Notes: generated by a model from the sequence alone, not told the origin. A stretch of DNA of 64,000 bases from Deinococcus radiopugnans ATCC 19172 (GCF_006335125.1 NZ_VDMO01000013.1:56198-120197); one strand, 5' to 3'; positions 36,617-50,733 are shown, counted from the first letter of the stretch. Numbers and translations are program-made.

Positions 36617-37858
36617 GTGAGCGTGGTGGCCGCGTGGCAGGACCGTCTGCCCGTCAAACCCGGCACGCTGCCCGGCGTGCTGGTGGCCGCGCTGGTGCTG
36701 GCCTGCTCGGAGTTTGTCCGCAGCGGGTTGTACGGAGCGTATCTGCCGCAGGCCACTGGCACGCTGCTGGGGCTGCCCAAGGCGGACGCGGTGGCGGTGG
36801 CGGCCACAGCCTTTACCATCCACTTCATCAGCGACACCGTCATGCGCGGGCCGGCCGGGGCGCTGATCAGCCGCTTCGGCGTGCGGGCGGTGATGCTCGC
36901 GGGCGCAGCGCTGTCGTTGCTGGCGCTGGGAATCATGGCAGAGACGCACACCGCCTGGGTGCTGCTGCTGGCGGCGGCGCTGCACGGCGTGGGCTTCAGC
37001 GCCATGTGGCCGGGGGCCATGAACCTGACCGCCGACGCCACCCGGGACAGCCACAAGGGCCGCGCGGTCACGGCCATCAGCCTGGGCGTGATGCCGCTGA
37101 TCGGCGCGGGCTTTCTGCTCCTGGGCGCGCTGGCCGAACGCCCCCGCGCGCTGGTATTCACCATCGTCCTGGCGGTGCTGGCGGTGGCCCTGCTGGCGGC
37201 CCTGTTCGTGCCGGACCGCCTGCGCCGCGCCGCCACCGCCGAGAGCCAGCCGAACCGCCGCGCCCGCCTGAAAACAGCGGTGGGCGCGCTGGCCCCGCTG
37301 TTCCCGGCCGCCTTTATGCAGACCCTGACCATGACCCTGCTGGGGCCGCTGCTGTTCACGCTGTACCGCGATCTGGGCCTGACGTACTGGGGCATGGTGG
37401 CGCTGCTGGGCACCGGGGGCGCGGTGGCGTTCGGCAGCTTGCCCCTGACCGGGAAGGTGGCCGACGGAGGCCACGCCCGGCTGGCCGTCACCCTGGGCTT
37501 CGCGCTGCTGGCGCTGGGCCTGGGCGGCATCGCCACCACGCCGCCGATGTGGGCGCTGTTCGTGCTGGCCGCGCTGGTGGGCGTGGGCTACGCCTTCATC
37601 ATGCCCGGCTGGGCCGCGCTGGTCACGGGCCGCCTGCCCGAGGCCGAACGCCCCGCCGCCTGGGGCGCGCTGATGACCGTGGAGAACGTGGGCACCTCGC
37701 TGGGGCCGCTGGTGGGGGCCTTCGCCTACCGCACGCTGGGGCCGACGGGGCCGTTCATCACGGGGGCGTCGCTGGCCCTGCTGACCGCGCTGGGATACGT
37801 GGTCTTCCGCCACCTGCTGACCACCCGGCACGAGACAGGGCTGGAGGGTGGAGCGTAG
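36617..37858 (+). CDS. Major facilitator superfamily transporter
   Basis: The protein has about 413 residues and 12 hydrophobic segments. [17 protein letters not shown] resembles the loop 2-3 motif and [22 protein letters not shown] the second-half signature of drug/sugar exporters. The substrate is unknown. A GTG at 36617 is the likely start; six in-frame codons precede it. It reads directly into the deacetylase gene 5 bp downstream. Confidence 0.88.
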   Translation: MSVVAAWQDRLPVKPGTLPGVLVAALVLACSEFVRSGLYGAYLPQATGTLLGLPKADAVAVAATAFTIHFISDTVMRGPAGALISRFGVRAVMLAGAALSLLALGIMAETHTAWVLLLAAALHGVGFSAMWPGAMNLTADATRDSHKGRAVTAISLGVMPLIGAGFLLLGALAERPRALVFTIVLAVLAVALLAALFVPDRLRRAATAESQPNRRARLKTAVGALAPLFPAAFMQTLTMTLLGPLLFTLYRDLGLTYWGMVALLGTGGAVAFGSLPLTGKVADGGHARLAVTLGFALLALGLGGIATTPPMWALFVLAALVGVGYAFIMPGWAALVTGRLPEAERPAAWGALMTVENVGTSLGPLVGAFAYRTLGPTGPFITGASLALLTALGYVVFRHLLTTRHETGLEGGA

Positions 37859-37863
37859 GCCGT

Positions 37864-38604
37864 ATGCGTGACGCCTGTGCCCTTCGAAAATCTTCTGACC
37901 GTTTCCTCCTGATCCTCCCCGCACTCGGGCTCCTCGCCGCCGTGCTGGCCGATGTGCTGGGCCGCGCCGCTGGCTGGGGCGCACTGGGCAGTGGGCCGCG
38001 AGACTCAGACCGGGTGGCCCTGACTTTCGACGACGGCCCCTCGCCGCGCACGCCCGAACTGCTGGCCATCCTGGCCCAGCACGATGCCCGTGCCACCTTC
38101 TTCGTCACCGCGCCCGCCGGCAAGGCGCATCCTGACCTTCTGCACACGCTGCTGGACAGCCCCCACCAGACCGAGGCTCACGGGCGCTGGCACCGCCACG
38201 CGCTGCTGCTGACGCCGGGGCAGGAATGGAGGCAGATTCGCTGGCATCCCCGCGCCGGGGCCGCCGGGCCGCTGCTCTACCGCCCGCCCTACGGGGGCCA
38301 CAGCCCGCTGACCCGCGTGCTGGCGCGGCTGGCCGGACGGCAGATTGTCCTGTGGGACGTGGAGGGCCGGGACTGGACCGCTGCCGACGCGGCCACCCTG
38401 GCCCGGCAGACCCTGGCCCGCGTCCGGCCTGGCAGCGTGGTGCTGCTGCACGACGGCCCGGAGGTGACCCCCGAACTGCTTCGACTGTTGCTCGGCGGGT
38501 TGGCGGCGCGTGGGCTGCAGGCCGTTACCCTGAACGAGCTGCCCGCCCAGCACATCGGGCTGCGGCAGGGGTGGCGGCGCGTCCGCGCAAGCTACGGGGG
38601 ATAA
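37864..38604 (+). CDS. Polysaccharide deacetylase family protein
   Basis: The 246-residue NodB-fold enzyme has one N-terminal membrane segment ([20 protein letters not shown]). The catalytic motifs are [16 protein letters not shown] (Asp pair), a His-rich [21 protein letters not shown] and the late [11 protein letters not shown]. It should remove N-acetyl groups from a cell-surface glycan. Unlike the protein at 33514, its metal ligands are present. It starts 5 bp after the MFS stop, probably coupled. Confidence 0.9.
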   Translation: MRDACALRKSSDRFLLILPALGLLAAVLADVLGRAAGWGALGSGPRDSDRVALTFDDGPSPRTPELLAILAQHDARATFFVTAPAGKAHPDLLHTLLDSPHQTEAHGRWHRHALLLTPGQEWRQIRWHPRAGAAGPLLYRPPYGGHSPLTRVLARLAGRQIVLWDVEGRDWTAADAATLARQTLARVRPGSVVLLHDGPEVTPELLRLLLGGLAARGLQAVTLNELPAQHIGLRQGWRRVRASYGG

Positions 38605-38613
38605 GCCTGCCGT

Positions 38614-39291
38614 CTACAGCGCCGCCACCCGCACGTTCTTGGCCCGGCGGTACAGCTGCGCGGGGCGGCCCACGCCGCTGCGCCGCTCGCCGCTGGGGGT
38701 CAGGATGCCCTGGGCCAGCAGGCGTTTGCGGAAGTTGCGCTTGTCCAGCTGGCGGTTCAAGATCGCCTCGTAGACCGTCTGCAATTCGGGCAGGGTAAAC
38801 GTGTCGGGCAGGAACTCCAGCGCCAGATTGGCGTATTCCAGCCGCAGTTGCAGCCGCAGCAGCGCCCGCGTCAGGATCGTCTGGTGATCGAAGGCCAGCC
38901 GGGGCGGGTGATGCGCGCTGAGCCATTCGGCGCCCAGGGTGTGCCCGCCGCCGCTGACGCTGACGGTGCCGTGCGGCAATACCGCCAGATGCGCCACGCT
39001 GACGATGCGGCCGCGCGGATCGCGGCCCACCTCGCCAAACGTGTAGAACTGCTCCAGGTGGCGTGGTTCGAGCTGCACGGTGGTCTCGGTCCTCAGCTCG
39101 CGCAGAGCGGCCTCGTGCAGTTCCTCGCCGGGCTGCACGAAGCCGCCGGGCAGCGCCCAGTCCCGCGCGTGCGGCAATTCGCCGCGCTGCACCAGCAGCA
39201 CGCGCAACTCGCCGCCGTGCATGGCAAAGGCCGCAATATCCACCGCCAGGCCCACCTGGGTGGCCTGGGGCGGAAGGGCGAGGCCAAGCAT
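38614..39291 (-). CDS. NUDIX domain protein with C-terminal winged helix (NrtR-like)
   Basis: This is a 225-residue protein. The NUDIX domain at residues about 13-140 has the box GGFVQPGEELHEAALRELRTET, in which the final EExGU part is altered (LRTET), so hydrolysis may be lost. A winged-helix DNA-binding domain follows at about 150-225 (PELQTVYEAILNRQLDKRNFRKRLL). NrtR proteins repress NAD or sugar-catabolism genes and respond to ADP-ribose. A leaderless promoter precedes it. No NAD-pathway gene is adjacent; the nearest carbohydrate gene is the debranching enzyme upstream on the same strand. Confidence 0.88.
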   Translation of the reverse strand: MLGLALPPQATQVGLAVDIAAFAMHGGELRVLLVQRGELPHARDWALPGGFVQPGEELHEAALRELRTETTVQLEPRHLEQFYTFGEVGRDPRGRIVSVAHLAVLPHGTVSVSGGGHTLGAEWLSAHHPPRLAFDHQTILTRALLRLQLRLEYANLALEFLPDTFTLPELQTVYEAILNRQLDKRNFRKRLLAQGILTPSGERRSGVGRPAQLYRRAKNVRVAAL

Positions 39292-39298
39292 AGGCGTG

Positions 39299-39328
39299 AT
39301 GCTAGGGTTAGTGTCTGGTGGACGTCAA
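39299..39328 (-). promoter_or_regulatory. Leaderless promoter of the NUDIX/NrtR-like gene
   Basis: Minus-strand TTGACG (39323-39328), an 18 nt spacer and TAGCAT (39299-39304) are followed by 7 nt and the ATG at 39291. This is the best two-box example of the leaderless arrangement in the window. Two GTGTCT words overlap the region and could be operator half-sites. Confidence 0.65.
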
Positions 39329-39395
39329 GTTGGCGTGTCTAGCCATAAGTGTGTTGGTGCTCCGGAATGAATCCGTTCTGGGACACGTTTTCATC

Positions 39396-41402
39396 TTAGT
39401 TTTGGGCAGCTGCCTGCTGCGCTTCAGCCTGCCTGACCAGCACATGGCCGCGCAGCAACTCGGCCACGCTCCACGCCTGGAAGGGGCAGCCCCCCGGCGT
39501 CAGCGTGTCCCCGCTGAACACCTCCGAGACGTGGCCGACGCCCGCTTCCCAGACGTGGCCGCTCAGGCCGGTCAGCGCGGCACGGGCCTGCGCCACCTCG
39601 CCGCGGGAGAGCAGCAGTTCCAGGTACGCGGTCAGCGGCCAGGGCCACACGGTGCCCTGGTGGTAGGCGGCGTCGCGCAGCACCTGCGGGCCGCCGTAGT
39701 TGCCCCGGTAGCGCGGATCACGCGGCGACAGGGTGTGCAGCCCCAGCGGCGTCAGCAGCTCGGTTTCGGTCTGGCGGACGGCGGCTTCCACCTGCTCAGG
39801 TGTGGCGGGCGTGTCGGGCAGGGCCAGCGCGATGGCGGCGTTGGGGCGCACGCTGAGGTCCAGGGGGCCGTCCGCGTCCAGCACGTCGGCCCAGGCCTGG
39901 CCGTCCCAGAGCTGACCGAAACTGCCACGTGCCTGCGCCCACGCCTCCGTCAGTTCCGGCTGTTCTCCCACCGCCTCCGAGAGCCGCTTTTCCGCGCCCA
40001 GCGCCGCGATCCACAACCCCTGAATCTCCACGGGCTTGCCGTGACGCGGCGTGACCACCCAGTCCTCAATCTTCACGTCCATCCAGGTCAGTTGTACGCC
40101 CGCTTCTCCGGCCAGCAGCAGGCCGTCTGACGCGTCGCTGCGGACGCCGTGATCGGTGCCGCGCAGGTGCCAGATCAGCAACTCGCGGAGCTGGGGCAGG
40201 GCTTTCCGCGCAAAGTCCAGATCGCCGCTGGCCGCCACGTAGCGTTCCAGCGCCACCGCCAGCCACAGCGCCCCGTCCACCGTGTTGTAGCCCGCCCCCT
40301 GGCCGTCCTCGTGGAAGTGGTTGGGAATCAGGCCGCGCCGCACCGAGCGCAAGAAGGTGTCCAGCAGGTCACGGGCCTCGGCAAACCGTCCGGTCAGCAG
40401 GGTCAGGCCGGTCAGCGAGATCATGGCGTCGCGGCCCCAGTCGGCAAACCACGGGTAGCCCGCGATGACGCTGGTGCCGGCTGGATTGGTGCGCCGCACC
40501 AGATACGCGTCCGCCGCCACCGCCAGCGTGGCCACCAGTTCGTCCGACACCCCGCAGGTCTGCTGGGCCAGTTCGACCAGTTCGCGGCGGCGGGCAGCCT
40601 CCTGCCCATAGGCCAGCCAGGGATCGGGAATCTCGGGGGTGGTGTCGGTCAGCCCCTGGACCACCAGCGCCACCTCACCGCCGCCTGCCGGAAACTGAAC
40701 CTCCCACAGCGCCGCGCCCAGCGCGTAGTCGTGATCGGGTTCGCCGCGAGCCGCGTCGTGGCGGTAATACACGCGCTGGGGAAACGGCTGGGGGGCCAGG
40801 GGGGTGAGCTGTGGGTCCGGGGCATGAATCTGGACCCGCGTGCCGCGCTCGCCGCGCACGGTGACCTCTGGCCCGTTCGCCTCAAACGTCAGGCGGGGCG
40901 CCTCGGTGTGGACGTGGTGCATGTCGCGGTCCACGAAGTAGCCGCCCAGCGTCAGCGTGACCGCCTCGCGCGAGTCCACCGTGTACAGGTAGACCGCCGC
41001 GCCCGCGTGGGCCGGGCTGACCACGCGCCGCGTCACGCGCACGCCGCCCACCGCCTGCACCCGTTCGGGCAGCAGATCGCGCAGGGTCACGCCGCTCAGC
41101 ACCTCCAGGCCACGCCCCTCGAACACGCCCGGAGCGAGTTCCAGGGCGTGCAGGGTGTGGCGCACGCCGCCCACGGTCAGCACCTCCAGCGGCGAGACCA
41201 GGTGGGTGAAGCGCTGTACGGGCGGCAACTGGCTGACCACCAGCCCCGAGTAGCAGCGCGTCGGTACCCCAGCCATGCTGGAGAGTGCGAACCCGCCCAG
41301 CCCGTCGGTCAGCAGCACTTCCAGATCGGCGTTGCGCGCGCTTTGCGGGCCGTACCGGTGGGTGTGGGCGGGGGGCGGGGCGGGGGGGAAGAAGCCACTC
41401 AT
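39396..41402 (-). CDS. Amylo-alpha-1,6-glucosidase (glycogen debranching enzyme type)
   Basis: The 668-residue protein has an N-terminal domain starting NADLEVLLTDGLGGFALSSM and the GDE C-terminal alpha/alpha barrel with GYPWFADWGRDAMISLTGLT, RRGLIPNHFHEDGQGAGYNT and WMDVKIEDWVVTPR. It would hydrolyse alpha-1,6 branches of glycogen or limit dextrins. I chose MSGFFPP over an ATG four codons upstream. It points towards the NUDIX regulator, 104 bp away, with its own promoter between. Confidence 0.92.
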   Translation of the reverse strand: MSGFFPPAPPPAHTHRYGPQSARNADLEVLLTDGLGGFALSSMAGVPTRCYSGLVVSQLPPVQRFTHLVSPLEVLTVGGVRHTLHALELAPGVFEGRGLEVLSGVTLRDLLPERVQAVGGVRVTRRVVSPAHAGAAVYLYTVDSREAVTLTLGGYFVDRDMHHVHTEAPRLTFEANGPEVTVRGERGTRVQIHAPDPQLTPLAPQPFPQRVYYRHDAARGEPDHDYALGAALWEVQFPAGGGEVALVVQGLTDTTPEIPDPWLAYGQEAARRRELVELAQQTCGVSDELVATLAVAADAYLVRRTNPAGTSVIAGYPWFADWGRDAMISLTGLTLLTGRFAEARDLLDTFLRSVRRGLIPNHFHEDGQGAGYNTVDGALWLAVALERYVAASGDLDFARKALPQLRELLIWHLRGTDHGVRSDASDGLLLAGEAGVQLTWMDVKIEDWVVTPRHGKPVEIQGLWIAALGAEKRLSEAVGEQPELTEAWAQARGSFGQLWDGQAWADVLDADGPLDLSVRPNAAIALALPDTPATPEQVEAAVRQTETELLTPLGLHTLSPRDPRYRGNYGGPQVLRDAAYHQGTVWPWPLTAYLELLLSRGEVAQARAALTGLSGHVWEAGVGHVSEVFSGDTLTPGGCPFQAWSVAELLRGHVLVRQAEAQQAAAQN

Positions 41403-41496
41403 ACCCGCAAGCATGGCAGAAACGTGTCTGCGTCAGCGTAGGGGTCCCCATTTGACAGAAGGTTCATGCCCACAGAAAGACCGGGGGCGTGCGTGG

Positions 41497-41605
41497 TAAA
41501 CTGACATGTTTATCCGCAACATCTCTTGTGAGCGTGAATGCGGATGCAGCCGTCCTAATCCGCCACTGTGTGGCGCTGCCAGCGTGCAGGGGGCGTGCGG
41601 AGGTG
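41497..41605 (+). promoter_or_regulatory. infC promoter -10 and leader with hairpin
   Basis: TAAACT (41497-41502) is a good -10, giving a leader of about 100 nt. The leader contains the hairpin CGCCAC-TGT-GTGGCG (41561-41575) and ends in GGAGG (41599-41603). A perfect TTGACA at 41452-41457 is 39 nt upstream of this -10, so it does not pair with it. Confidence 0.45.
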
Positions 41606-42274
<669 letters not shown>

Positions 42275-42287
42275 GCCCCCAGGGCAA

Positions 42288-42318
42288 CGAACGGCCTGCC
42301 CGCGTGGTGGGCCGTTCG
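42288..42318 (+). terminator. Hairpin after infC
   Basis: CGAACGGCC (42288-42296) pairs with GGCCGTTCG (42310-42318) over 9 bp and is followed by CCTTTG. Confidence 0.65.
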
Positions 42319-42338
42319 CCTTTGATGAACCCGGCGGC

Positions 42339-42366
42339 TTGCCATCCCTGCTTTATTTTGTAAACT
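42339..42366 (+). promoter_or_regulatory. Promoter of the glutaredoxin gene
   Basis: TTGCCA (42339-42344) and TAAACT (42361-42366) are 16 nt apart, about 60 nt before the ATG, giving a transcript with a normal leader and Shine-Dalgarno. Confidence 0.6.
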
Positions 42367-42426
42367 GATGGGGCGGCAAGACCGAACGGACAAACCGCAT
42401 CCCGACCACCACCCAGGAGGACTTCC

Positions 42427-42672
42427 ATGATCAAGATGTACACCACCAGCTGGTGCCCCGACTGCACCGCCGCCAAACGCGCCCTGACGGGCAAGGGCCT
42501 GGACTTCCAGGAAATCAACATCGAGCAGGACGCCCAGGCCGCCGAGTACGTCATGAGCGTCAACGGGGGCCGCCGCAGCGTGCCCACGCTGGTCAGCGGC
42601 GACGTGGCCCACAGCCTGAGCGGCTTCCGCCCGCAGAAGCTGGACGCCTTCCTGGCCGAGGCCGGGCTGTAA
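42427..42672 (+). CDS. Glutaredoxin/mycoredoxin-like protein
   Basis: This 81-residue thioredoxin-fold protein has the active site Cys10-Pro-Asp-Cys13 and the cis-proline motif SVPTLVSGD. Such small redoxins reduce mixed disulfides with low-molecular-weight thiols; in Deinococcus that thiol is generally bacillithiol. GGAGG lies 7 nt before ATG, and the gene has its own promoter and terminator. Confidence 0.9.
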   Translation: MIKMYTTSWCPDCTAAKRALTGKGLDFQEINIEQDAQAAEYVMSVNGGRRSVPTLVSGDVAHSLSGFRPQKLDAFLAEAGL

Positions 42673-42698
42673 CCCCAGATTTCAGCGTTCTACGGTGC

Positions 42699-42736
42699 AA
42701 CGGTGCGGTGACTGGCGACAGTCCGCACCGTTTTTC
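42699..42736 (+). terminator. Rho-independent terminator after the glutaredoxin gene
   Basis: AACGGTGCGG (42699-42708) and CCGCACCGTT (42723-42732) form a 10 bp stem followed by TTTTTC. Confidence 0.85.
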
Positions 42737-42772
42737 ATCGGACAGATGGTGAGCGCGGGCCTTTGAAGGGCG

Positions 42773-43447
42773 TTATTTCTGGAGGGCCAGCAGTTCAGTG
42801 GTGCTGTAGCTGCTCTGCGATTTCACCAGCCCCACGCCCTCGGCGTACCATTCCTCGAAGTCGTTCATGTCGCGGTTCAGCGGGATCGGCCCCACGCGGC
42901 CCACCACCCGGTAGCCCACCCGGACCTTCCAGGCGTCGAAGGTGCCGGCGGGCACGCTGACCTTTTCGCGGCCCAGCACCTGCCGCTTTGCCGTCAGGGT
43001 GGCCTTGCCGCTCAGCAGACCCTGCCGGCCTTCCAGCTCCCACACCAGGGACCACGCCGCGCCCGCTTTCCAGGCCGGGGCGGCGGCCACCTGCGTCCCG
43101 CTGACCGCCGCACGGGTCAGGGTGATGCTGCCCAGTCGGGGCGGCTGCAGGCCAAGCTGCGCGCCGCCGACGCAGGTGTACCGGGCCGTTTCCAGCGGCT
43201 TTCCGGCGCTGGTGGACTGTTCCTGAAAGCCCGTTCCCGTCGCCGCCCGGCTGAGCGCGTAGCTGGAGGCGGGTTTCTTGCCGTCGCTGGAACTCACGCG
43301 GTAGGTCCAGACCCAGCCCGCCTGTACCGGACTCATCGGGTTGTCGCAGGCCGCCGGGGCGGCCCCCGCCACGCCGCCGCTCCAGAGCAGGAGTCCACAT
43401 GCCTTCACGCCCACTGTCCTCCAGCCTATTGCCCGCCAACGATCCAT
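42773..43447 (-). CDS. Secreted protein of unknown function
   Basis: The 224-residue protein has an N-terminal signal (about residues 1-31, ending GVAGAAPAA). The mature part is rich in beta-strand propensity (WVWTYRVSSSDGKKPASSY, KATLTAKRQVLGREKVSVP, PAGTFDAWKVRVGYRV), and an EEWYAEGVGLVK motif near the end resembles those of secreted DUF3108-like proteins. I do not assign a family. Two cysteines in the mature part could pair. The start follows minus-strand TACCCT by 6 nt. Confidence 0.65.
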   Translation of the reverse strand: MDRWRAIGWRTVGVKACGLLLWSGGVAGAAPAACDNPMSPVQAGWVWTYRVSSSDGKKPASSYALSRAATGTGFQEQSTSAGKPLETARYTCVGGAQLGLQPPRLGSITLTRAAVSGTQVAAAPAWKAGAAWSLVWELEGRQGLLSGKATLTAKRQVLGREKVSVPAGTFDAWKVRVGYRVVGRVGPIPLNRDMNDFEEWYAEGVGLVKSQSSYSTTELLALQK

Positions 43448-43453
43448 GCCCCC

Positions 43454-43459
43454 AGGGTA
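43454..43459 (-). promoter_or_regulatory. -10 element for the secreted protein gene
   Basis: Minus-strand TACCCT precedes ATG 43447 by 6 nt, GGGGGC filling the gap. Confidence 0.5.
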
Positions 43460-43497
43460 GCGGGTTCGGCGCTGGCCCTGACGCGCAGGGAAGGACG

Positions 43498-44862
43498 CTA
43501 CTCCACTCCCGCCAGGAACGCCGCCAGCGGCCAGGAGCGCCCACCGCCCTGACGCACCCACTGGATTTCACCATCCTCTGAACGCTCGAAGTGGTACGCC
43601 TCGCCCACCGAGCCGAAGCCGCCTTCTGGTTCCGGGCAGAGGGTCTCGGCGTCCTGCACAGTCAGTTTCACTGCAGTGGCCGACGGGTCACCCAGCGGGG
43701 TCAGGGCCACCAGCCGCCCGCCCAGATTCACGATGTCGAACAGGCCCCAGGCGTTGGCGAAGCGTCCGGTGAAGGACTCCAGATCGTGCGCGGTGTCCGC
43801 CGGCTTCTCTGTGTTCTCGTGCGCCAGATCGATCAGACGGATCAGGTTGCCCGCCCATTCGGTGGCTGGGCCGCCCAGCGTGTTGGTCAGCACCGAGATC
43901 GACAGCCCGGTGTTGGGATCGAGCCACGACTGCGTGATGTGGCCGGGAAAGCCCCCGGAGTGGCCCACCAGCGTGCGCCCGCCGATCTCGTCCAGAATCA
44001 GGCCCAGGCCGTAGCCGCGCCGGGTGGGTTTGGTGATTTCCGACTCGCGCCGCGCCATCAGGCGTTTGGAGGCGTCCGAGAGCAGGCCGTCATGACCCAG
44101 GGTGTGCCGCGCCCAGTACGCGGTCAGCGCCTCGGCGGTGCCGTAGAAGCCGGTGGCCGCCGCCAGCGCGCGGGTGTCGGAGGACGGCAGCGTGCGGCGG
44201 GCATCGTTGCCGAACAGGCGGGCGCCGTGGCCGGTTGCCAACTCGCCCTCGCGCTCCGGGGGCAACTCCGCGCCCAGGTCACCCAGGCCCAGCGGGCCGG
44301 TGATGTGCGCCTCCACGTAATCGCCGTACTCCTCGCCCCCCGCCGCCTCCACGATCAGGCCCAGCAGGCCGTAGCCGATGTTGGAGTATTTGAAGTGCTG
44401 GTTCTGCGGATAGACCGCCTCGGCGCGGGCGAAGTCCAGCAGGGTCTGCCGATCCGGGAAGGCGTGCCGTTGCTGCCAGTAGTCACTGTCGGCCCCGTCG
44501 CGGTTGATGCCGGACTGGTGGCCCAGCAGCGCCCGCACGGTCATGTCGGCGGCGGGCGAACCCGCCAGCTCCGGCAGCCAGTGGCCCGCCGTGTCGTCCA
44601 GGCGCAGCTTCCCCGCCTCCACGAGTTGAAAGACGGCGGTGGCCGTGAAGGTCTTGGAATGCGAGGCGATGCGGAACAGGTGCCGGGTGGTCAGCGCCTC
44701 GCTGGTGTCCTCGTTGGCGGTGCCCAGCGCGAACGACGCCGCGAGTTCGTCGCCCACGCGCACGGCCACCTGCACGCCGGGAATCCGCTGGTAATCTCGC
44801 CCGTACTCCAGCCAGCGTTCCAGGTAGGGGGCGAGGTGCCGGACGGTCTCCAGAAGGCTCAT
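43498..44862 (-). CDS. Serine hydrolase, beta-lactamase/class C (S12) family
   Basis: The 454-residue cytoplasmic protein has the catalytic set Ser67-x-x-Lys70 (SHSK), Tyr159-Ser-Asn161 and GHSGGFPG (HxG near residue 320). The C-terminal 110 residues form a lipocalin-like domain ([21 protein letters not shown]). It may be an esterase, D-aminopeptidase or peptidase rather than a true lactamase; there is no signal peptide. TAAAGT lies 7 nt before the ATG. Confidence 0.9.
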   Translation of the reverse strand: MSLLETVRHLAPYLERWLEYGRDYQRIPGVQVAVRVGDELAASFALGTANEDTSEALTTRHLFRIASHSKTFTATAVFQLVEAGKLRLDDTAGHWLPELAGSPAADMTVRALLGHQSGINRDGADSDYWQQRHAFPDRQTLLDFARAEAVYPQNQHFKYSNIGYGLLGLIVEAAGGEEYGDYVEAHITGPLGLGDLGAELPPEREGELATGHGARLFGNDARRTLPSSDTRALAAATGFYGTAEALTAYWARHTLGHDGLLSDASKRLMARRESEITKPTRRGYGLGLILDEIGGRTLVGHSGGFPGHITQSWLDPNTGLSISVLTNTLGGPATEWAGNLIRLIDLAHENTEKPADTAHDLESFTGRFANAWGLFDIVNLGGRLVALTPLGDPSATAVKLTVQDAETLCPEPEGGFGSVGEAYHFERSEDGEIQWVRQGGGRSWPLAAFLAGVE

Positions 44863-44869
44863 GCCCCAG

Positions 44870-44875
44870 ACTTTA
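44870..44875 (-). promoter_or_regulatory. -10 element for the serine hydrolase gene
   Basis: Minus-strand TAAAGT is 7 nt before the ATG at 44862. Confidence 0.55.
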
Positions 44876-44946
44876 GAGCGGGGTGTGGCCGCCTGTCCCG
44901 AATGGCGGGCGGCACCTCCACCACGGTTCGCCGCCGCCCGGCCCGC

Positions 44947-44952
44947 TACGCT
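44947..44952 (+). promoter_or_regulatory. -10 element for the DUF488 gene
   Basis: TACGCT is 6 nt before ATG 44959. It forms a divergent pair with the leaderless promoter of the serine hydrolase. Confidence 0.5.
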
Positions 44953-44958
44953 GCCCCC

Positions 44959-45417
44959 ATGACCGCCCCGCCCACGCTGCTGACCATCGGCTACGAAGGT
45001 GCCGAGATGCACGCCTTTCTGGACACGCTGGCCGCGCACGGCGTCACCGTGCTGGTGGACACCCGCGAACGCGCCCAGAGCCGCCGCCCCGGCTACAGCA
45101 AGACCGCGCTGGGGCTGGCGCTGGCGGAACGGGGCATTGGCTACCGCCACATGCGCTCATTGGGCACGCCGCCCACGCTTCGCAAGATGTACCGGCTGGA
45201 CAAGGACTTTGCCGCCATGAAGGCCGGGTACACCCTGCACCTCGCCACGCAGACGGACGCGCTGGAGGAGTTGGGGGCGCTGGCCGCCTGCGAGCGCGTG
45301 TGCCTGCTGTGCTACGAGGCGAACGCGCAGGAGTGCCACCGTTCGCTGATTACGGAGCGGTTGCAGAAGATGGGATGGGTGGGCGCGGTGGAGGACTTGA
45401 CGGTCAGGGCGGGCTGA
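44959..45417 (+). CDS. DUF488 domain-containing protein
   Basis: The 152-residue protein matches DUF488: LLTIGYEGAEMHAFLDTL, VLVDTRERAQSRRPGYSK, and the C-terminal VCLLCYEANAQECHRSLI with the conserved Cys, Glu and His. The function is unknown; the conserved residues suggest a metal- or thiol-dependent activity. It is divergent from the serine hydrolase. Confidence 0.9.
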   Translation: MTAPPTLLTIGYEGAEMHAFLDTLAAHGVTVLVDTRERAQSRRPGYSKTALGLALAERGIGYRHMRSLGTPPTLRKMYRLDKDFAAMKAGYTLHLATQTDALEELGALAACERVCLLCYEANAQECHRSLITERLQKMGWVGAVEDLTVRAG

Positions 45418-45425
45418 GCGTCACG

Positions 45426-45530
45426 CCTTGCTCAGATGCTGCCGAAGCCCACGGCCTGAGCATCCTGACGGCAGAGAAGAACTGGGCGAAGCTGCCGGAT
45501 TTGAGAATGGGTGTGGAATTGATTCGGTAA
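45426..45530 (+). pseudogene. PIN-domain (VapC-like) toxin remnant, C-terminal fragment
   Basis: The frame encodes SDAAEAHGLSILTAEKNW followed by AKLPDLRMGVELIR and a stop. This resembles the last 30 or so residues of PIN-domain toxins (A--LGLPLLTAD--WA-L---V-V--IR), including the fourth acidic position (here Glu of TAEKNW). Nothing upstream in frame matches the rest of the fold, and DUF488 occupies that space. It is probably debris of a toxin-antitoxin pair at the edge of a foreign patch. Confidence 0.5.
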
Positions 45531-45604
45531 GCCAGCTCCAGCCGTCTCATGCCTCCGCCGGGGCATGGACTGGTTGCCAATTTAATGGCGACGCTGAGAG
45601 GCGG

Positions 45605-46716
45605 TCAGAAAATCACCCACGCTTCACGCAGATCTTCTGGCAAGTTTTCCAATATATCTTGAACGTTACGGGCATATCTAACCGATTTTTTTACAGTTGG
45701 ATAATTCGCATCGTTTCTCCGCTGCATATAGTCTAGAAGTTCGACGCAGCGAACTTCATCATCATCTAAATGTAGCTGTACAATATCCTCATTAACTATT
45801 CGTATCTCATACTTTTTTAAATCGCCATTACAATTAGCTAAATCGTATACGCTAAATGGCTCGCCACCATTTATATCAGCAGAAGAAAACCTATCCCCAA
45901 GAATCGGCCATAGATAGGCGGCTTTACCTAAAGGGCTATTTTCTGGTATACGCACTTTCATCTGAGTTTTAATCTTATCAAACGTGCTTTCATATGGCAG
46001 TTCGTCGCCCGCTTTAGAATCTATTACACCTTCGCTTATTGATGCTACTATAACGCCTTTAAGAGCAATACTTTTCGGGTCAAATATGGCTCCACCACTC
46101 ATCCCGCCGAGAATATCAGTTTCCACTATAAATCCTGGGAATGGATTATTACTTCCCATGAATTCTGGGTACACATTAGTAATAATTCCGGGCGAAACTA
46201 TAGCCTTTATATCTTGTATTATATCATTGCCTGTCTTTCCAGAAACATCTTCGTGATCCGTATATCCAAAGGCAACCACCTCCTTCTCAAGAAAAGGTGG
46301 CAAAAAATCTAGGATAGTGGATTTGACTGGCTTCCCCCAGACTTCACCCTCTCTGGCGCTAACCGCTTTCAGAAGGACTATCACAATATCATTCGAGAAG
46401 GCTGATCTAAAAATATGGGTGGCCTTAAAATTAATCTCGTCTTCCGCCGATACTTGCCTCTTGACATAAATCTGCAATTCCTCTAAATCCATTAGTCCAT
46501 ATCTATACTCTTTATCTTCTTTTAGCTCAAATCCATGTTGTATAGCCAATCCTGCAATAACATGCCAAGCCGTCATCATAACGCGCTCACCTATAAAAGT
46601 GCCACTTCCATCTGACTTTACAGACCCGTTTATCACACCATAAATAGGACTGGAAAGCTGGGACAGTATCTCCACGGGTTCACACTCTACAAACCTCCTC
46701 AATGATCGCGTTTCGC

Positions 46717-46720
<4 letters not shown>
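45605..46720 (-). CDS. AT-rich trypsin-like serine protease, coupled to dnaE
   Basis: The 371-residue protein has no signal peptide. The trypsin-like fold is supported by GSGTFIGERVMMTAWHVIAG (His53), SNDIVIVLL (Asp111) and LGGMSGGAIFD (Ser208). Residues about 265-371 are an extra domain, rich in acidic residues, that I do not recognise. The GTG start at 46720 overlaps the dnaE TGA (GTGA). Base composition is strikingly AT-rich compared with all surrounding genes, and codons such as ATA and AGA are frequent, so it is probably acquired. It may be cytoplasmic and conflict-related, but that is inference. Confidence 0.8.
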
Positions 46721-50721
<4,001 letters not shown>

Positions 50722-50727
50722 GGGTCA

Positions 50728-50733
50728 AGGATA
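50728..50733 (-). promoter_or_regulatory. -10 element for dnaE
   Basis: Minus-strand TATCCT lies 6 nt before ATG 50721; an essential gene using a leaderless start would be notable. Confidence 0.55.

Noticed and set aside
41452..41457. Perfect TTGACA upstream of infC as its -35 box
   Set aside because: It lies 39 nt from the best -10 (TAAACT), and the hexamer 17 nt after it (GAAAGA) is a poor -10.
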